From positions 992,001 to 1,056,000 of the forward strand of contig NZ_VCQU01000001.1 of NCBI RefSeq assembly GCF_012932915.1: 64,000 bases of DNA. The letters run 5' to 3'. The translations under genes and the position numbers were made by a program. The notes below the pieces were generated by a model. That model worked only from the letters and a program-made list of their open reading frames with translations. It did not search any database and was not told the origin of the DNA. This document shows positions 35,839-44,648 of this stretch, piece after piece (positions within the stretch are counted from its first letter, which is position 1; each line of letters starts with the position of its first letter). Source of the stretch: Antrihabitans stalactiti (GTDB lineage Bacteria > Actinomycetota > Actinomycetes > Mycobacteriales > Mycobacteriaceae).

Positions 35839-36950
35839 CCCCCCAACGCCTGGGGTTCGAAGTACTCGGGCCCGTGCAGGTCACGATCGACGACGTCCCG
35901 CAGAACCTCGGAGGCGTCAAGCCCCGTGCCGTGCTGGCGAAGCTCATCACTCAGCGCAACCAGGTCGTGTCGGCGGAAGCGCTCGCGGACGCCGCATGGG
36001 ACGGCAACCCGCCTGCCATGTTTCGCAACCACTTGCAGGTGGCGATTGCCAAGCTGCGCAAGGTGTTACAGACGGCGGGGTTCGACCCGATGCGCGTGCT
36101 CGCTACTGCGCCGCCCGGGTACCGCCTCGTCGTCGAGGAACAGCAATGCGACGCTGCGCGGTTTGCGGCGCTGAAGAACACCGGTCATCAGCACGCCGCC
36201 GCAGGACGTTACGAGGACGCTAGTGCGGCGTTCAGCGCCGCGCTCGCCGAGTGGAAGGGTCCGGCGCTGGCGGACCTACGCGGTCTTCGTTTCGCCGACG
36301 ACTACGCCGCACCCATCGACGACGAGCGACTCGCGACGCAGATCGTGCGCGCCGAAGCCGAAATCGCTTGTGGACGGCCGACGTTGGTGCTCAACGAGCT
36401 TTCGTCGCTCGCAGGCATACACCCGCTGCACGAACCGCTGTGGCAGCAGTTGATCGCTGCGCTCTACCTTGCCAATAGACCGTCCGACGCGCTGGAAGCC
36501 TGCCGTCGACTGCGCCGGGCCCTCGACGACGAACTCGCAGTCGACCCGAGCCCCGCGATCCAAGACCTCGAGTTGCGAATCCTTCGCCAAGAGCCGCTGG
36601 AGAGTAAGGCGCCATCGACGTCGCAGGACCTCGGCAAGACCGTTGTGAAGCACCGAAACACCCGTCGGGCACAGCTTCGGGACCGTTCAGGCCAAGTGAC
36701 ACCGATCGGCGACGGCACTCTCCGCATCGGCCGCGCACCGGACAACAACGTCGTTCTCCGCGACGACCAGGTCAGCCGCTACCACGCCGCGATCGTCCAA
36801 AGCCCTGCAGGCATCTTGATCCGCGACCTGTGGTCGTCCAACGGCGTGTACGTCCGCGGCAACCAGGTCTTCGAAAGCGCGATGCTCAACAACGGCGACG
36901 AAATCGAAATCGGCAGCACAACTTTCGTCTTCGAGCTGCTGGAGGCCTAA
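35823..36950 (+). CDS. EmbR-like transcriptional regulator (SARP DNA-binding, BTAD and FHA domains)
   Basis: This resembles mycobacterial EmbR. The N-terminal winged-helix SARP domain (about 10-100) has VLAKLITQRNQVVSAEALADAAW. The BTAD helical repeats (about 105-260) include HEPLWQQLIAALYLANRPSDALEACRRLRRALDDELAVDPSP. The C-terminal FHA domain (about 290-375) has LRIGRAPDNNVVLRDDQVSRYHAAI and DLWSSNGVYVRG, the phosphothreonine pocket, implying control by a Ser/Thr kinase. The TTG start at 35823 overlaps the hydratase end; TTG 35835 is an alternative. No embCAB genes are nearby, so the target is unknown. Confidence 0.88.
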   Translation: MATELTPQRLGFEVLGPVQVTIDDVPQNLGGVKPRAVLAKLITQRNQVVSAEALADAAWDGNPPAMFRNHLQVAIAKLRKVLQTAGFDPMRVLATAPPGYRLVVEEQQCDAARFAALKNTGHQHAAAGRYEDASAAFSAALAEWKGPALADLRGLRFADDYAAPIDDERLATQIVRAEAEIACGRPTLVLNELSSLAGIHPLHEPLWQQLIAALYLANRPSDALEACRRLRRALDDELAVDPSPAIQDLELRILRQEPLESKAPSTSQDLGKTVVKHRNTRRAQLRDRSGQVTPIGDGTLRIGRAPDNNVVLRDDQVSRYHAAIVQSPAGILIRDLWSSNGVYVRGNQVFESAMLNNGDEIEIGSTTFVFELLEA

Positions 36951-36955
36951 CTCAC

Positions 36956-37005
36956 CCCTCGTGAGTCTTTTTGGAGTCTATAGACTCCAAAAAGACTCAC
37001 GAGGG
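36956..37005. repeat. Palindromic element family A, copy 3
   Basis: This is a perfect 50-bp palindrome with the same arms as copy 1. Its innermost pair is changed on both sides: GGAGTC-T-AT-A-GACTCC here versus GGAGTC-C-CT-G-GACTCC in copies 1 and 2. A compensatory C:G to T:A change preserves pairing, which argues for selection on the folded form. It lies between the convergent SARP-FHA and membrane-protein genes and includes the Pro-Ser-stop end of the latter. Confidence 0.9.
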
Positions 37006-37575
37006 TTGTGGCGCTTCGGGTGCGACGAAGTATCCCCAGATCGATATCGCCGAGGAGAATGCCAGGGCGATGAGGACGAAGATGAGGCCGAGGCCTACGT
37101 CCAGACCGCCGACATTCGAGGCGTCCGACAGCTCGTCGGACATGTCGGGCATGTCGAATTCCACCGACGTCACCGGTGACCGCAACGCAGTGACCAGCGC
37201 CAAGGCGAGCGCGACGACCGACACCGCGGCCGCGCCACCCATCAGCTTCTTCGTTCCGCCGCGAATCGCTTGCGCCGCACCGAGAACGCCGGACAGCACC
37301 AAGGCGAACGGTGCTGCCGCCGCAGCGAGCAGCCCGGCAGAATTCCAGTCGTAGAACCCGAGCGAGATCGTCAGCTCGGACGCCTTGAGCATGTCTATGT
37401 CGTCGTCGCTGAAATCGGAGTCGAAACTGCTACCGATGTCCGCGCCATCGATCGTCGACGTGAAGATCGGCAGCAGCGTCGAGAAGAACCCGAGGATGCC
37501 CACGACGGCGAGCGCGATCGCGAGGATGCGCAAGACCGGCACCGTCGACCGTGGAGGCGCAATCGAATAGGTCAT
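36997..37575 (-). CDS. Four-helix membrane protein (tandem paralogue 1)
   Basis: This 192-aa protein has four hydrophobic segments, at about 14-36, 78-102, 112-135 and 162-185. The outside loop 38-75 is rich in Asp/Ser, followed by LTISLGFYDWNSAG. No Pro/Gln-rich N-terminus is present, unlike its paralogue upstream. The two share the layout of a first helix, an acidic loop, a GFYD motif and three more helices. Function is unknown. The last residues (PQPS, stop) come from palindrome A3. Confidence 0.7.
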   Translation of the reverse strand: MTYSIAPPRSTVPVLRILAIALAVVGILGFFSTLLPIFTSTIDGADIGSSFDSDFSDDDIDMLKASELTISLGFYDWNSAGLLAAAAAPFALVLSGVLGAAQAIRGGTKKLMGGAAAVSVVALALALVTALRSPVTSVEFDMPDMSDELSDASNVGGLDVGLGLIFVLIALAFSSAISIWGYFVAPEAPQPS

Positions 37576-37578
37576 CGG

Positions 37579-38463
37579 TTACCACCGCGGCTGTTGCGGC
37601 GGACCCTGCTGCCACTGCTGTTCGGGTGAAAACTGCTGCGCAGGAGTGAACGGCGGCTGCTGTGCAGGCGGTTGCTGGAACGGAGCAGGCTTCGGAGGTT
37701 TGTCCTGTGCGAGGAACAAGACCACACCACCGGCAGCGGCGATGATGCCGAGCACGAACGACAGGATCAGCCCGATGCCGGGCGAGATCGACAGGACCGA
37801 GCCGATCAGGCTGTCCAGACTCTTTCCGTCCGTTGAGTCTTCGAATTCGCGTGCCAGCCCGCCGGTGAGCTCGATTCCCGGGAGCGGATCGCTGAACATC
37901 AGTGCCAACGAAATCAACGTCGCGGAAAGCGCCAGTAAGGCAGGCAATCCCGTGGGGCGCGTACGCACATTGCTGATCACCGGAATTGCGGACAACCCCG
38001 CGAGCAACAACAGGATCGGAATCGCAACGGCAATCGTGGGCGCATTGAACGGAATGGTGTCGTAGAAACCCATCCCGATTTTGACCGAGCCGCTCGGAAT
38101 GTCTTCGGAGTCACTGATTTTCGACGGCGTCACGGTGGTCGTATAGAGCGAGAACAACGACGCGACCAGTCCCAGAATGCCAGCTACCGCCACAGCGACT
38201 GCGGCGATGCGATGCAACGGCCACGCACTCGGACCCTGCGGTACCTGCGGGTATGGCTGCTGCGCAAACTGCTGCGGCGGCCCGAACTGCTGCGATGGCG
38301 GCCCGAACTGCTGCTGGGGCGGGTATTGCTGCGGCTGTTGCTCGATTTGCGGTTGCCAGCCGCTCGGCGGAGATTGGTGAATCTCGGTTTGCGAGTTCGA
38401 CCCATAGAACTGCGTAGCGTCCTGCGACGGAACGGCAGAATGCGGCTGCTCCCCTTGCGTCAT
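37579..38463 (-). CDS. Pro/Gln-rich N-terminus membrane protein (tandem paralogue 2)
   Basis: The first about 95 residues are Gln/Pro-rich (PQQYPPQQQFGPPSQQFGPP repeats), likely disordered and cytosolic. Four helices follow with KIGMGFYDTIPFNAP after an acidic loop, matching LGFYDWNSAG in the downstream paralogue. The C-terminus is again Gln/Pro-rich. ATG at 38463 (MTQGEQPHSAV) is chosen. The gap to the next gene is 3 bp, so they form an operon. Such Pro/Gln-rich tails are common in actinobacterial septal and envelope membrane proteins; function is unknown. Confidence 0.72.
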   Translation of the reverse strand: MTQGEQPHSAVPSQDATQFYGSNSQTEIHQSPPSGWQPQIEQQPQQYPPQQQFGPPSQQFGPPQQFAQQPYPQVPQGPSAWPLHRIAAVAVAVAGILGLVASLFSLYTTTVTPSKISDSEDIPSGSVKIGMGFYDTIPFNAPTIAVAIPILLLLAGLSAIPVISNVRTRPTGLPALLALSATLISLALMFSDPLPGIELTGGLAREFEDSTDGKSLDSLIGSVLSISPGIGLILSFVLGIIAAAGGVVLFLAQDKPPKPAPFQQPPAQQPPFTPAQQFSPEQQWQQGPPQQPRW

Positions 38464-38502
38464 GTCATCTCCATGTGCGTCCACCCACCCGGGTGTCCGA
38501 CA

Positions 38503-39378
38503 CTACCGAGCGCGTGCCGCGTTAGCCAACACGAAGTCGCACACGGCGTCGGTGAAAGCGTCGTTGTCATCGGCGGCCGCAGTATGGGCCGCGCCGGACA
38601 ATTCGACGAACTCCGCATGCGGCACGAGCGCCCGGAATTCGTCGACATTGCTTTCGCTCACGACGTCGGAAAGCTTTCCGCGCACAAGCAATACGGGAAT
38701 CGTCAGCTCCCTCGCCGCCGCCTCCAACTCGAGCACGGCGTCTTCCATGATCTCGCCGCGGTCGGCGATCATTTCGGGATCCCAATGCCAGTACCAACGG
38801 CCGTCTTCGCGCCGACGAAGGTTTCGCGCCAATCCATCCGTAGCGGAGGGGCGGGGTCGATGCGGTAGGTAGGCGGCGATCGCATCGGCTGCCTCATCGA
38901 GCGTGGCGAAGCCCTCGTGGTGGGCGCGAAGAAAATCGATCACCCGGGAGACTCCCGCTTCTTCCGGTCGCGGGACGACGTCGACGAGCACGATTCCGGT
39001 GAGCCGGTCCGGGCCGACGCGAGTCGACATGATGAGAGAGGTCAAGCCGCCCATGCTGGCACCGACCACGATGGCAGGTGCGCCGAGCTGGTCGAGGACC
39101 GCTTCGACGTCGGCCGCCAACGTCGCGCGCCGGTAGTCGCCGTCGGGCGCCCACTCGCTTTCGCCGTGCCCTCGCGCGTCGAGAGCAACGACTCGCAGAC
39201 CGTTCGCGGCCAGCGCAGCGCCGGTCGATTTCCAGGAATGACGCGTCTGACCACCGCCGTGCAGCATGAGCACCAGCGGTGCGTCGGTAGCGCCCCACGC
39301 GTCGCCGACCAGCTCGATCCCACCCGTACCGCGGAACGTCACACGGACCGGCGTTGCGACATCGTTGCCTACGCTCAT
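38503..39378 (-). CDS. Alpha/beta hydrolase
   Basis: This 291-aa alpha/beta hydrolase shows LVLMLHGGGQTRHSW (oxyanion), VVALDARGHGES, the nucleophile elbow IVVGASMGGLTSLIMS with Ser at about 118, and a final His in LSGAAHTAAADDND. ATG 39378 is used (an upstream TTG is in frame). It belongs to the broad epoxide-hydrolase/esterase superfamily; no specific substrate is visible. ung lies upstream on the same strand. Confidence 0.87.
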   Translation of the reverse strand: MSVGNDVATPVRVTFRGTGGIELVGDAWGATDAPLVLMLHGGGQTRHSWKSTGAALAANGLRVVALDARGHGESEWAPDGDYRRATLAADVEAVLDQLGAPAIVVGASMGGLTSLIMSTRVGPDRLTGIVLVDVVPRPEEAGVSRVIDFLRAHHEGFATLDEAADAIAAYLPHRPRPSATDGLARNLRRREDGRWYWHWDPEMIADRGEIMEDAVLELEAAARELTIPVLLVRGKLSDVVSESNVDEFRALVPHAEFVELSGAAHTAAADDNDAFTDAVCDFVLANAARAR

Positions 39379-39389
39379 CAATCGAGCAT

Positions 39390-39406
39390 GTCATACGGCG
39401 TATAAC
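39390..39406. promoter_or_regulatory. ATACG-CGTAT dyad upstream of the hydrolase
   Basis: GTCATACG-G-CGTATAAC is a short inverted repeat (ATACG/CGTAT core plus outer pairs) in the 32-bp gap between ung and the hydrolase gene. It could be an operator. It also contains TATAC/TATAA-like text that might form a -10. Weak evidence. Confidence 0.25.
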
Positions 39407-39410
39407 AACG

Positions 39411-40088
39411 CTAGGGCAGCTGCCAATCGATCGGTTCGGCGCCGAGTTCGTCCAACAATTCGTTGGCCCGCGAGAACGGCCGCGACCCGAAGAAGCCCCG
39501 CGACGCCGACAGCGGTGACGGGTGCGCCGACTCGATCGAAGGAACGTCGCCGAGCAATGACTTGAGCGTCGACGCGTCGCGCCCCCATAGGATTGCGACG
39601 AGCGGATCCGGCCGATCGACGAGTGCACGGATCGCTTGTTCGGTGACGGCCTCCCAGCCTTTACCTCGGTGCGACGCGGGCGTCCCGGGCTGAACGGTCA
39701 GCACTCGGTTGAGCAGGAGAACACCGCGTTGCGCCCATGTCGTGAGGTCGCCGTTCGACGGTCGCGGGAAACCGAGGTCCTTGATGTACTCGGAATAGAT
39801 GTTCTCCAGACTCCGCGGCAGCGGCCGCACCTCTGGCGCGACCGAAAAGCTCAGCCCGACAGCATGTCCCGGTGTTGGATACGGATCTTGCCCGACGATC
39901 AGGACGCGCACGTCGTCGAACGGCTGGGTGAACGCGCGCAAGACGTTCCCTCCCGCGGGGAGATAGCCGCGACCGGAAGCGTTCTCGGCCCGAAGGAACT
40001 CACCCATGGCGCTGATCTGATCGGCGACCGGAGCCAGCGCCCTCGCCCACCCTGCCTCGACGACCTGATCGAGTGGCTTGCCCGGCAT
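39411..40088 (-). CDS. ung: Uracil-DNA glycosylase
   Basis: This enzyme removes uracil from DNA. It has the catalytic [17 protein letters not shown] motif (Asp at about 68), [16 protein letters not shown], and the Leu-loop [21 protein letters not shown]. 225 aa is the normal size. A conserved neighbour of thiL. Confidence 0.97.
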   Translation of the reverse strand: MPGKPLDQVVEAGWARALAPVADQISAMGEFLRAENASGRGYLPAGGNVLRAFTQPFDDVRVLIVGQDPYPTPGHAVGLSFSVAPEVRPLPRSLENIYSEYIKDLGFPRPSNGDLTTWAQRGVLLLNRVLTVQPGTPASHRGKGWEAVTEQAIRALVDRPDPLVAILWGRDASTLKSLLGDVPSIESAHPSPLSASRGFFGSRPFSRANELLDELGAEPIDWQLP

Positions 40089-40128
40089 CAGCCGAGTCCA
40101 CCTGTGTTGAAAGCCATGCAGTTCCCTC

Positions 40129-40578
40129 TCACGCGAGCGCTTTACCTAAGCAATGGGACGATCCGGTGTGACTGTAATAGCCGAACTTCTCGATCTCGAC
40201 GTACCCGGCCGACCGATAGAGCGCCAACGCCTCCGGCTGCGCACTGCCCGTCTCGAGCACTAGCCGCGCCCGCCCGGCCGCGCGTGCGGTCGCCTCCAAC
40301 TCAGCCAACAGCCGCCGAGCGACGCCGCGGCGCTGATGGGGCGGCCGTACATACATCCGCTTGAGCTCGGCATCCTCGCCACGGGACCGCCAACCACCCA
40401 TGCCGACGGCGGTCTCCCCGATCTTGGCAACCAGGAACACCCCCGCCGGGGCGCGGAACTGGCCGGCGACCAAAGGCGTCTCGTCCGGTCCGCCGTAGCG
40501 GCGCTGATATTCGGCCTGCAGCTCTGTGTTCAGCTCGACAACCGTCGGGTCGTCGAGATCTGCCACGTCGAACGTCAC
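40129..40578 (-). CDS. GNAT family N-acetyltransferase
   Basis: Acetyl-CoA binding motif [25 protein letters not shown] is at about 77-101, preceded by the core strands [16 protein letters not shown] and ELKRMYV, and followed by [31 protein letters not shown] 40578 ([10 protein letters not shown]) overlaps the thiL stop as GTGA, which makes it more likely than the ATG at 40614 inside thiL. Substrate unknown. Confidence 0.87.
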   Translation of the reverse strand: MTFDVADLDDPTVVELNTELQAEYQRRYGGPDETPLVAGQFRAPAGVFLVAKIGETAVGMGGWRSRGEDAELKRMYVRPPHQRRGVARRLLAELEATARAAGRARLVLETGSAQPEALALYRSAGYVEIEKFGYYSHTGSSHCLGKALA

Positions 40579-41525
40579 TTCCCGAAGCTCCGCCAACCCA
40601 CGCTCCCCTGCCACTCCTTGCCGTCGACGGTGACGCCGCCGCCCTCGCCGACCGTACCGATCGCAACCCAGCCCTCGGGGACGACGGCGTCGCCGGGGAA
40701 CGTGGCCGCGAGCGCATGATCTTCACCGCCGGTCAGGAGCCATGCCAGCTCGTCGACACCGAGATCCACTGCAGCAGAATTCAATACAGCATCTCCGGTG
40801 AGGGCTGCCGACGAGACATCGATCGAAACACCTGAGGCGCTTGCGATGTGGCCCAGATCGGCGAGCAAGCCGTCCGACACATCCGTCATGGCGGTCGCGC
40901 CAGCACCGGCAGCGACGGGGCCTTGCGAGTACGGCGGCATCGGAACACGATGGGCAGCAAGCAATTCCGGTGCACCGTCGCGATCGGCAGCCAGCAGCGC
41001 CAAGCCGCCGGCCGAACGACCCAGCCGCCCACACACTGCGACGACGTCGCCGACGCGTGCACCCGACAGCAAGACCGGCGAGCGTCCCTCCAGATCGCCG
41101 AGTGCCATGACCGAAATCACCAACTGATCCGATTCGACCAGGTCGCCGCCGACAATCGCGGCACCGACCACGGCCGCTTCGGCCCACAGGCCCTCGGTGA
41201 GCCCGTCAGTCACCGTCAACGGCGTGGATGGTGGGCAGCCCAATGCGACGAGATATGCCGTCGGGCGGGCACCCATCGCCGCGATATCGGCACCGTTCTG
41301 CGCGATGGCTTTTCGACCGATCTGCTCAGGTGTCGACCACTCGAGCCGAAAGTGCTTGCCCTCCACCAACATATCGGTCGTTGCAACGACGCGGCCGTCC
41401 GGCGCCGCCACCACAGCAGCGTCGTCGCCCGGACCGACGAGCGTGGTCGCCGGCTGGACCCTGCCCTGGGTCGCGCGGTCGATCACGGTGAATTCACCCG
41501 CTTCGCCGACCGTCTCGTCTCGCAT
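40575..41525 (-). CDS. thiL: Thiamine-monophosphate kinase
   Basis: This enzyme phosphorylates thiamine phosphate to thiamine diphosphate. PurM-type features are GPGDDAAVVAAPDGRVVATTDMLVEGKHF (Mg-binding Asp residues), IGRKAIAQNGADIAAMGARP, VGGDLVESDQLVISV, and the later TDVSDGLLADLGHIA. The length of 316 aa is normal. It is coupled to the downstream GNAT gene and divergent from the Lrp-domain gene. Confidence 0.95.
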   Translation of the reverse strand: MRDETVGEAGEFTVIDRATQGRVQPATTLVGPGDDAAVVAAPDGRVVATTDMLVEGKHFRLEWSTPEQIGRKAIAQNGADIAAMGARPTAYLVALGCPPSTPLTVTDGLTEGLWAEAAVVGAAIVGGDLVESDQLVISVMALGDLEGRSPVLLSGARVGDVVAVCGRLGRSAGGLALLAADRDGAPELLAAHRVPMPPYSQGPVAAGAGATAMTDVSDGLLADLGHIASASGVSIDVSSAALTGDAVLNSAAVDLGVDELAWLLTGGEDHALAATFPGDAVVPEGWVAIGTVGEGGGVTVDGKEWQGSVGWRSFGK

Positions 41526-41564
41526 GCTTGGGAAGGATAGTTGCTGCTGCGGTACCGTCTACCA

Positions 41565-41795
41565 GTGGTCGAGGCATTCATATTGGTCCAAACCGACGTC
41601 GGCAAGGCGAGTCAGGTCGCCGGCAAAATCGCGCTGTTGCCGGGTATCCGGACTGCGGAAGACGTGGTCGGTCCCTATGACGTCATCGCTCGTGCCAGCG
41701 CGGATTCCGATTCTGCCCTCGCCGAAGTCGTCACGGCTGTGCAAGCGATCGACGGGATCACGCGCACACTGAACTGCACGGTGGCGGGTTCGTGA
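41565..41795 (+). CDS. Stand-alone Lrp/AsnC ligand-binding (RAM) domain protein
   Basis: At 76 aa it consists only of the RAM/ACT-like domain: VEAFILVQTDVGKASQVAGKIA, LPGIRTAEDVVGPYDVIARA, and a final helix. There is no helix-turn-helix, so it cannot bind DNA by itself. GTG at 41565 is chosen by homology; further upstream is the thiL promoter side. Its stop overlaps the GTG start of the DUF3515 gene. Confidence 0.85.
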   Translation: MVEAFILVQTDVGKASQVAGKIALLPGIRTAEDVVGPYDVIARASADSDSALAEVVTAVQAIDGITRTLNCTVAGS

Positions 41796-42367
41796 CCGAG
41801 ACCGCCGACGAAGACGAGAAGCGAGCCAAGCACCGCTATCCACCCGCGTTGATCGCCTCGGCCGTCGCGTTGCCGGTCGCCTTGGTGGTCGGCGTCGTCG
41901 TCGCTGCGGTGATTGCGAACAAGTCCCCAGCCAAAGAGCCCGTCGTCCTCGGCACCGTGCCTGCGCCGAAGGCCACCAGCCAGGAATGCCAGGCCCTGAT
42001 CGCCGCGCTCCCGAACGAGCTCGGCGACTATTCGAATGCTGAGCTGTCAGCGGATGCACCGCCAGCCACCAAAGCGTGGCAATCGGCGGACGGAGGCGAA
42101 CCGATCGTCGCTCGCTGCGGCCTCGACCGTCCGCTGGAATTCACCGTGGGCGCGGCATTGCAGGACGTCAACATGGTGACCTGGTTCAAAATCGACGGCG
42201 CAGCTCAACAGCTGAATGCCAGCACGTGGTTCGCCGTCGACCGTGCCGTCTATGTTGCGCTCACTCTGCCCAACGGCACGGGCCCGACACCGGTCCAACT
42301 GGTATCCGAGGCGATCAAAAAGGCGTTGCCGGCGGTCACTCCCGACCCCGCTCCCCTGCCGAACTGA
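41792..42367 (+). CDS. DUF3515 family membrane-anchored protein
   Basis: This has an N-terminal cytosolic stretch, one transmembrane helix (IASAVALPVALVVGVVVAAVIA, about 20-43), and an extracytoplasmic domain with ECQALIAALPNELGDYSNAEL and CGLDRPLEFTVGAALQDVNMVTWF; two Cys residues could pair. It fits DUF3515 (Rv2980-like) by gene order and pattern. The GTG start overlaps the previous stop (GTGA). Function is unknown. Confidence 0.83.
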   Translation: MTETADEDEKRAKHRYPPALIASAVALPVALVVGVVVAAVIANKSPAKEPVVLGTVPAPKATSQECQALIAALPNELGDYSNAELSADAPPATKAWQSADGGEPIVARCGLDRPLEFTVGAALQDVNMVTWFKIDGAAQQLNASTWFAVDRAVYVALTLPNGTGPTPVQLVSEAIKKALPAVTPDPAPLPN

Positions 42368-42403
42368 CGTCCCGCTCCTAGGCCGCTCGCGCCGCAAGGC
42401 ACA

Positions 42404-42441
42404 TTGTTCGACGCAGACGCAATTGCGCCTGCGTCGAACAA
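42404..42441. repeat. Palindromic element family C, copy 1
   Basis: This is a 38-bp inverted repeat TTGTTCGACGCAG...CTGCGTCGAACAA centred on GCAATTGC, with a single mismatch (A42417/C42428). It lies between the convergent DUF3515 and ddl genes. A related copy is at 62603-62642. Confidence 0.85.
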
Positions 42442-42469
42442 AAGGGTCTGCGGGGCCCCAGTCGCGGTA

Positions 42470-43531
42470 TCAGCGAAGGCCGGTACCGCGCGCCAGCGCA
42501 GTGTCGATGAGCGTGGAGACCAGCGTCGAGTAGTCGATGCCTGCGGCTTCCCACATCTGCGGATACATGCTGATCGACGTGAATCCTGGCATCGTGTTGA
42601 TCTCGTTGATCACCGGTCCGTCGGCGGTGACGAAGAAGTCGACTCGTGCGAGCCCCTGGCAGTCGAGCGCTGCGAAGGCGCGCACTGCGAGCGCGCGGAC
42701 TTCCTCGCTGACCGCATCGTCGAGCTTCGCTGGCACGTCGAACTCGCAGACGTCATCGAGATATTTCGTGTCGAAGTCGTAGAAGGCGCCGTCGTCACCT
42801 GACGAATCAGGCATCCGGATCTCGGCTACGACGCTCGCCTCGACGCGACCGTCGGGAAATTCGAGCACGCCGCATTCGACTTCGCGCCCGTGAATTGCTG
42901 CTTCGACTATCACCTTGGGGTCGTGCTTACGCGCTTCGGCAATCGCAGCATCCAAGTCGGACCAGGACGCCACCCGCGAGATGCCGATGGACGAGCCACC
43001 CCGAGCAGGTTTGACGAACACCGGAAGGCCGAGTCGGTCCTTTTCCTGTTCCGTCAACGTCGGCGTATTGCGCCGGAGCACCACCTGATCGCCGATCGGA
43101 AGCCCCTCGGCGGCAAGCAGTTTCTTCGTGAATTCCTTGTCCATGCCCGCAGCGCTCGCCAGCACGCCCGGACCGACATAGGGGACGTCGGCAAGTTCGA
43201 GCAGCCCCTGGACGGTGCCATCCTCGCCATACGCACCGTGCAGGATCGGGAAGACGACGTCGACGGACTCGGCGAGCAGTGCGGGGTCCGCGGTCAACGC
43301 AAGCGCAGGACCAGAGGAGTCGACGCTGGGCAACTTGCGGTCCCGGATGGCAAGCGAGTGCGGATCTGCATCGCCGACCACCCACGCGCCTTCCTTGGTG
43401 ATGCCGATCGGCACAGCCTCGAATCGCTCCGGATCCAAATGCCGCAGCACACTGCCTGCAGAAACGCAGGAAACGGCGTTCTCGTTGCTTCGGCCGCCGA
43501 ACAGCACGGCTACCTTGATCCGGTTGGTCAC
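42470..43531 (-). CDS. ddl: D-alanine--D-alanine ligase
   Basis: This peptidoglycan precursor ligase has [21 protein letters not shown] (substrate loop), [49 protein letters not shown], and [20 protein letters not shown]. At 353 aa it is normal. The SNEH seen in mycobacterial Ddl is SNEN here; this position also varies in other Ddl proteins. Convergent with DUF3515; gpsA lies directly upstream, as in M. tuberculosis. Confidence 0.96.
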   Translation of the reverse strand: MTNRIKVAVLFGGRSNENAVSCVSAGSVLRHLDPERFEAVPIGITKEGAWVVGDADPHSLAIRDRKLPSVDSSGPALALTADPALLAESVDVVFPILHGAYGEDGTVQGLLELADVPYVGPGVLASAAGMDKEFTKKLLAAEGLPIGDQVVLRRNTPTLTEQEKDRLGLPVFVKPARGGSSIGISRVASWSDLDAAIAEARKHDPKVIVEAAIHGREVECGVLEFPDGRVEASVVAEIRMPDSSGDDGAFYDFDTKYLDDVCEFDVPAKLDDAVSEEVRALAVRAFAALDCQGLARVDFFVTADGPVINEINTMPGFTSISMYPQMWEAAGIDYSTLVSTLIDTALARGTGLR

Positions 43532-43580
43532 GACACAAACGGTACCGCCGGGGGCGGTGGAGCAACGACTCGACGCCGCG

Positions 43581-44579
43581 CTACTCCGGCTTGATGCGTC
43601 GGCCCAACAGCATGCCGATCGCTTCTTCGACTTCCATGCCTTCGTGACAGATGCGGTGCACAGCCTCTGTCAGCGGCATCTCGACGTCGTAGCTCTCCGA
43701 CAATGCCCGCACCGACGTGCAGGACTTCACGCCTTCGGCGACTTGGCCGTGCGCCGCTTTCTGTGCTCGCTCCATCGAGCCGCCCTCGCCGAGCACGTGA
43801 CCGAAGGACCTGTTGCGTGACAAAGGCGACATACAGGTGGCGACGAGGTCGCCGACCCCGGCGAGACCGGCCAAGGTGGCAGGCTTGGCGCCGAGCGCGA
43901 CGCCGAGCCTGGTGATCTCGGCCAGCCCGCGAGTGATCATGCTCGCAATCGTGTTGTCGCCCATTCCCATTCCCGACGCGATTCCACAGGCGATGGCAAT
44001 CACGTTCTTGCAGGCGCCCCCGACTTCACAGCCGATCACGTCGGAGTTGGTGTAAGGGCGGAAGTATTTTGTCGCACAGGCCTTTTGAACTGCGATAGCG
44101 CGCGCGGAATCGCTGCACGCGATCACCGTTGCGGCGGGCTGGCGGGCCGCGATCTCTCTGGCGAGGTTCGGACCGGACAGCACGGCGATGCGCTCGGGCT
44201 CGGCCCCCGAGACCGCGGCGATCACCTGGCTCATCCGAAGCAGCGTGCCGCTCTCGACACCCTTGGCGAGGCTGAGCAGGGTCGCGTCTTTGGGGATGGA
44301 GTCCTTCCACTCAGCGAGGTTCTGCCGCAGCGTCTGCGACGGCACGGCCAGAACCACGATCGACGAGTCGGCCAGCGCAACGAGTGGATCGGTGGTCGCA
44401 GTAACTGTCGCGGGCAGCCCGAAGCCGCGCAGGTAGAAAGGGTTTTCGTGCTCGTTGGTGATCGTGTCGGCAACCTCGCCACGGCGAGCCCACATCGTGA
44501 CGTCGGTACCGGCCTCCGCCAGCACTTTGGTAAAGGCGGTCCCCCAGGAACCCGCGCCGAGTACAGCCACCTTCGTCAT
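43581..44579 (-). CDS. gpsA: Glycerol-3-phosphate dehydrogenase (NAD(P)+)
   Basis: This enzyme makes sn-glycerol-3-phosphate for phospholipids. The Rossmann motif [13 protein letters not shown] is at the N-terminus, followed by [49 protein letters not shown] (catalytic Lys), and [23 protein letters not shown] 44579 ([10 protein letters not shown]) has GGAG upstream and gives 332 aa; the longer frame runs into the divergent fbiD. Confidence 0.96.
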   Translation of the reverse strand: MTKVAVLGAGSWGTAFTKVLAEAGTDVTMWARRGEVADTITNEHENPFYLRGFGLPATVTATTDPLVALADSSIVVLAVPSQTLRQNLAEWKDSIPKDATLLSLAKGVESGTLLRMSQVIAAVSGAEPERIAVLSGPNLAREIAARQPAATVIACSDSARAIAVQKACATKYFRPYTNSDVIGCEVGGACKNVIAIACGIASGMGMGDNTIASMITRGLAEITRLGVALGAKPATLAGLAGVGDLVATCMSPLSRNRSFGHVLGEGGSMERAQKAAHGQVAEGVKSCTSVRALSESYDVEMPLTEAVHRICHEGMEVEEAIGMLLGRRIKPE

Positions 44580-44648
44580 GCCGCTCGCTCCATTCGACTT
44601 TGAACGCGATTGCCGGACCACAGTATCGCTACTGGCAGGATTGGGTAT

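Noticed and set aside
42470-43531. Ddl as a D-Ala-D-Lac (vancomycin-resistance type) ligase
   Set aside because: All motifs follow mycobacterial D-Ala-D-Ala ligase; only the SNEN for SNEH change is unusual, and no van genes are nearby.
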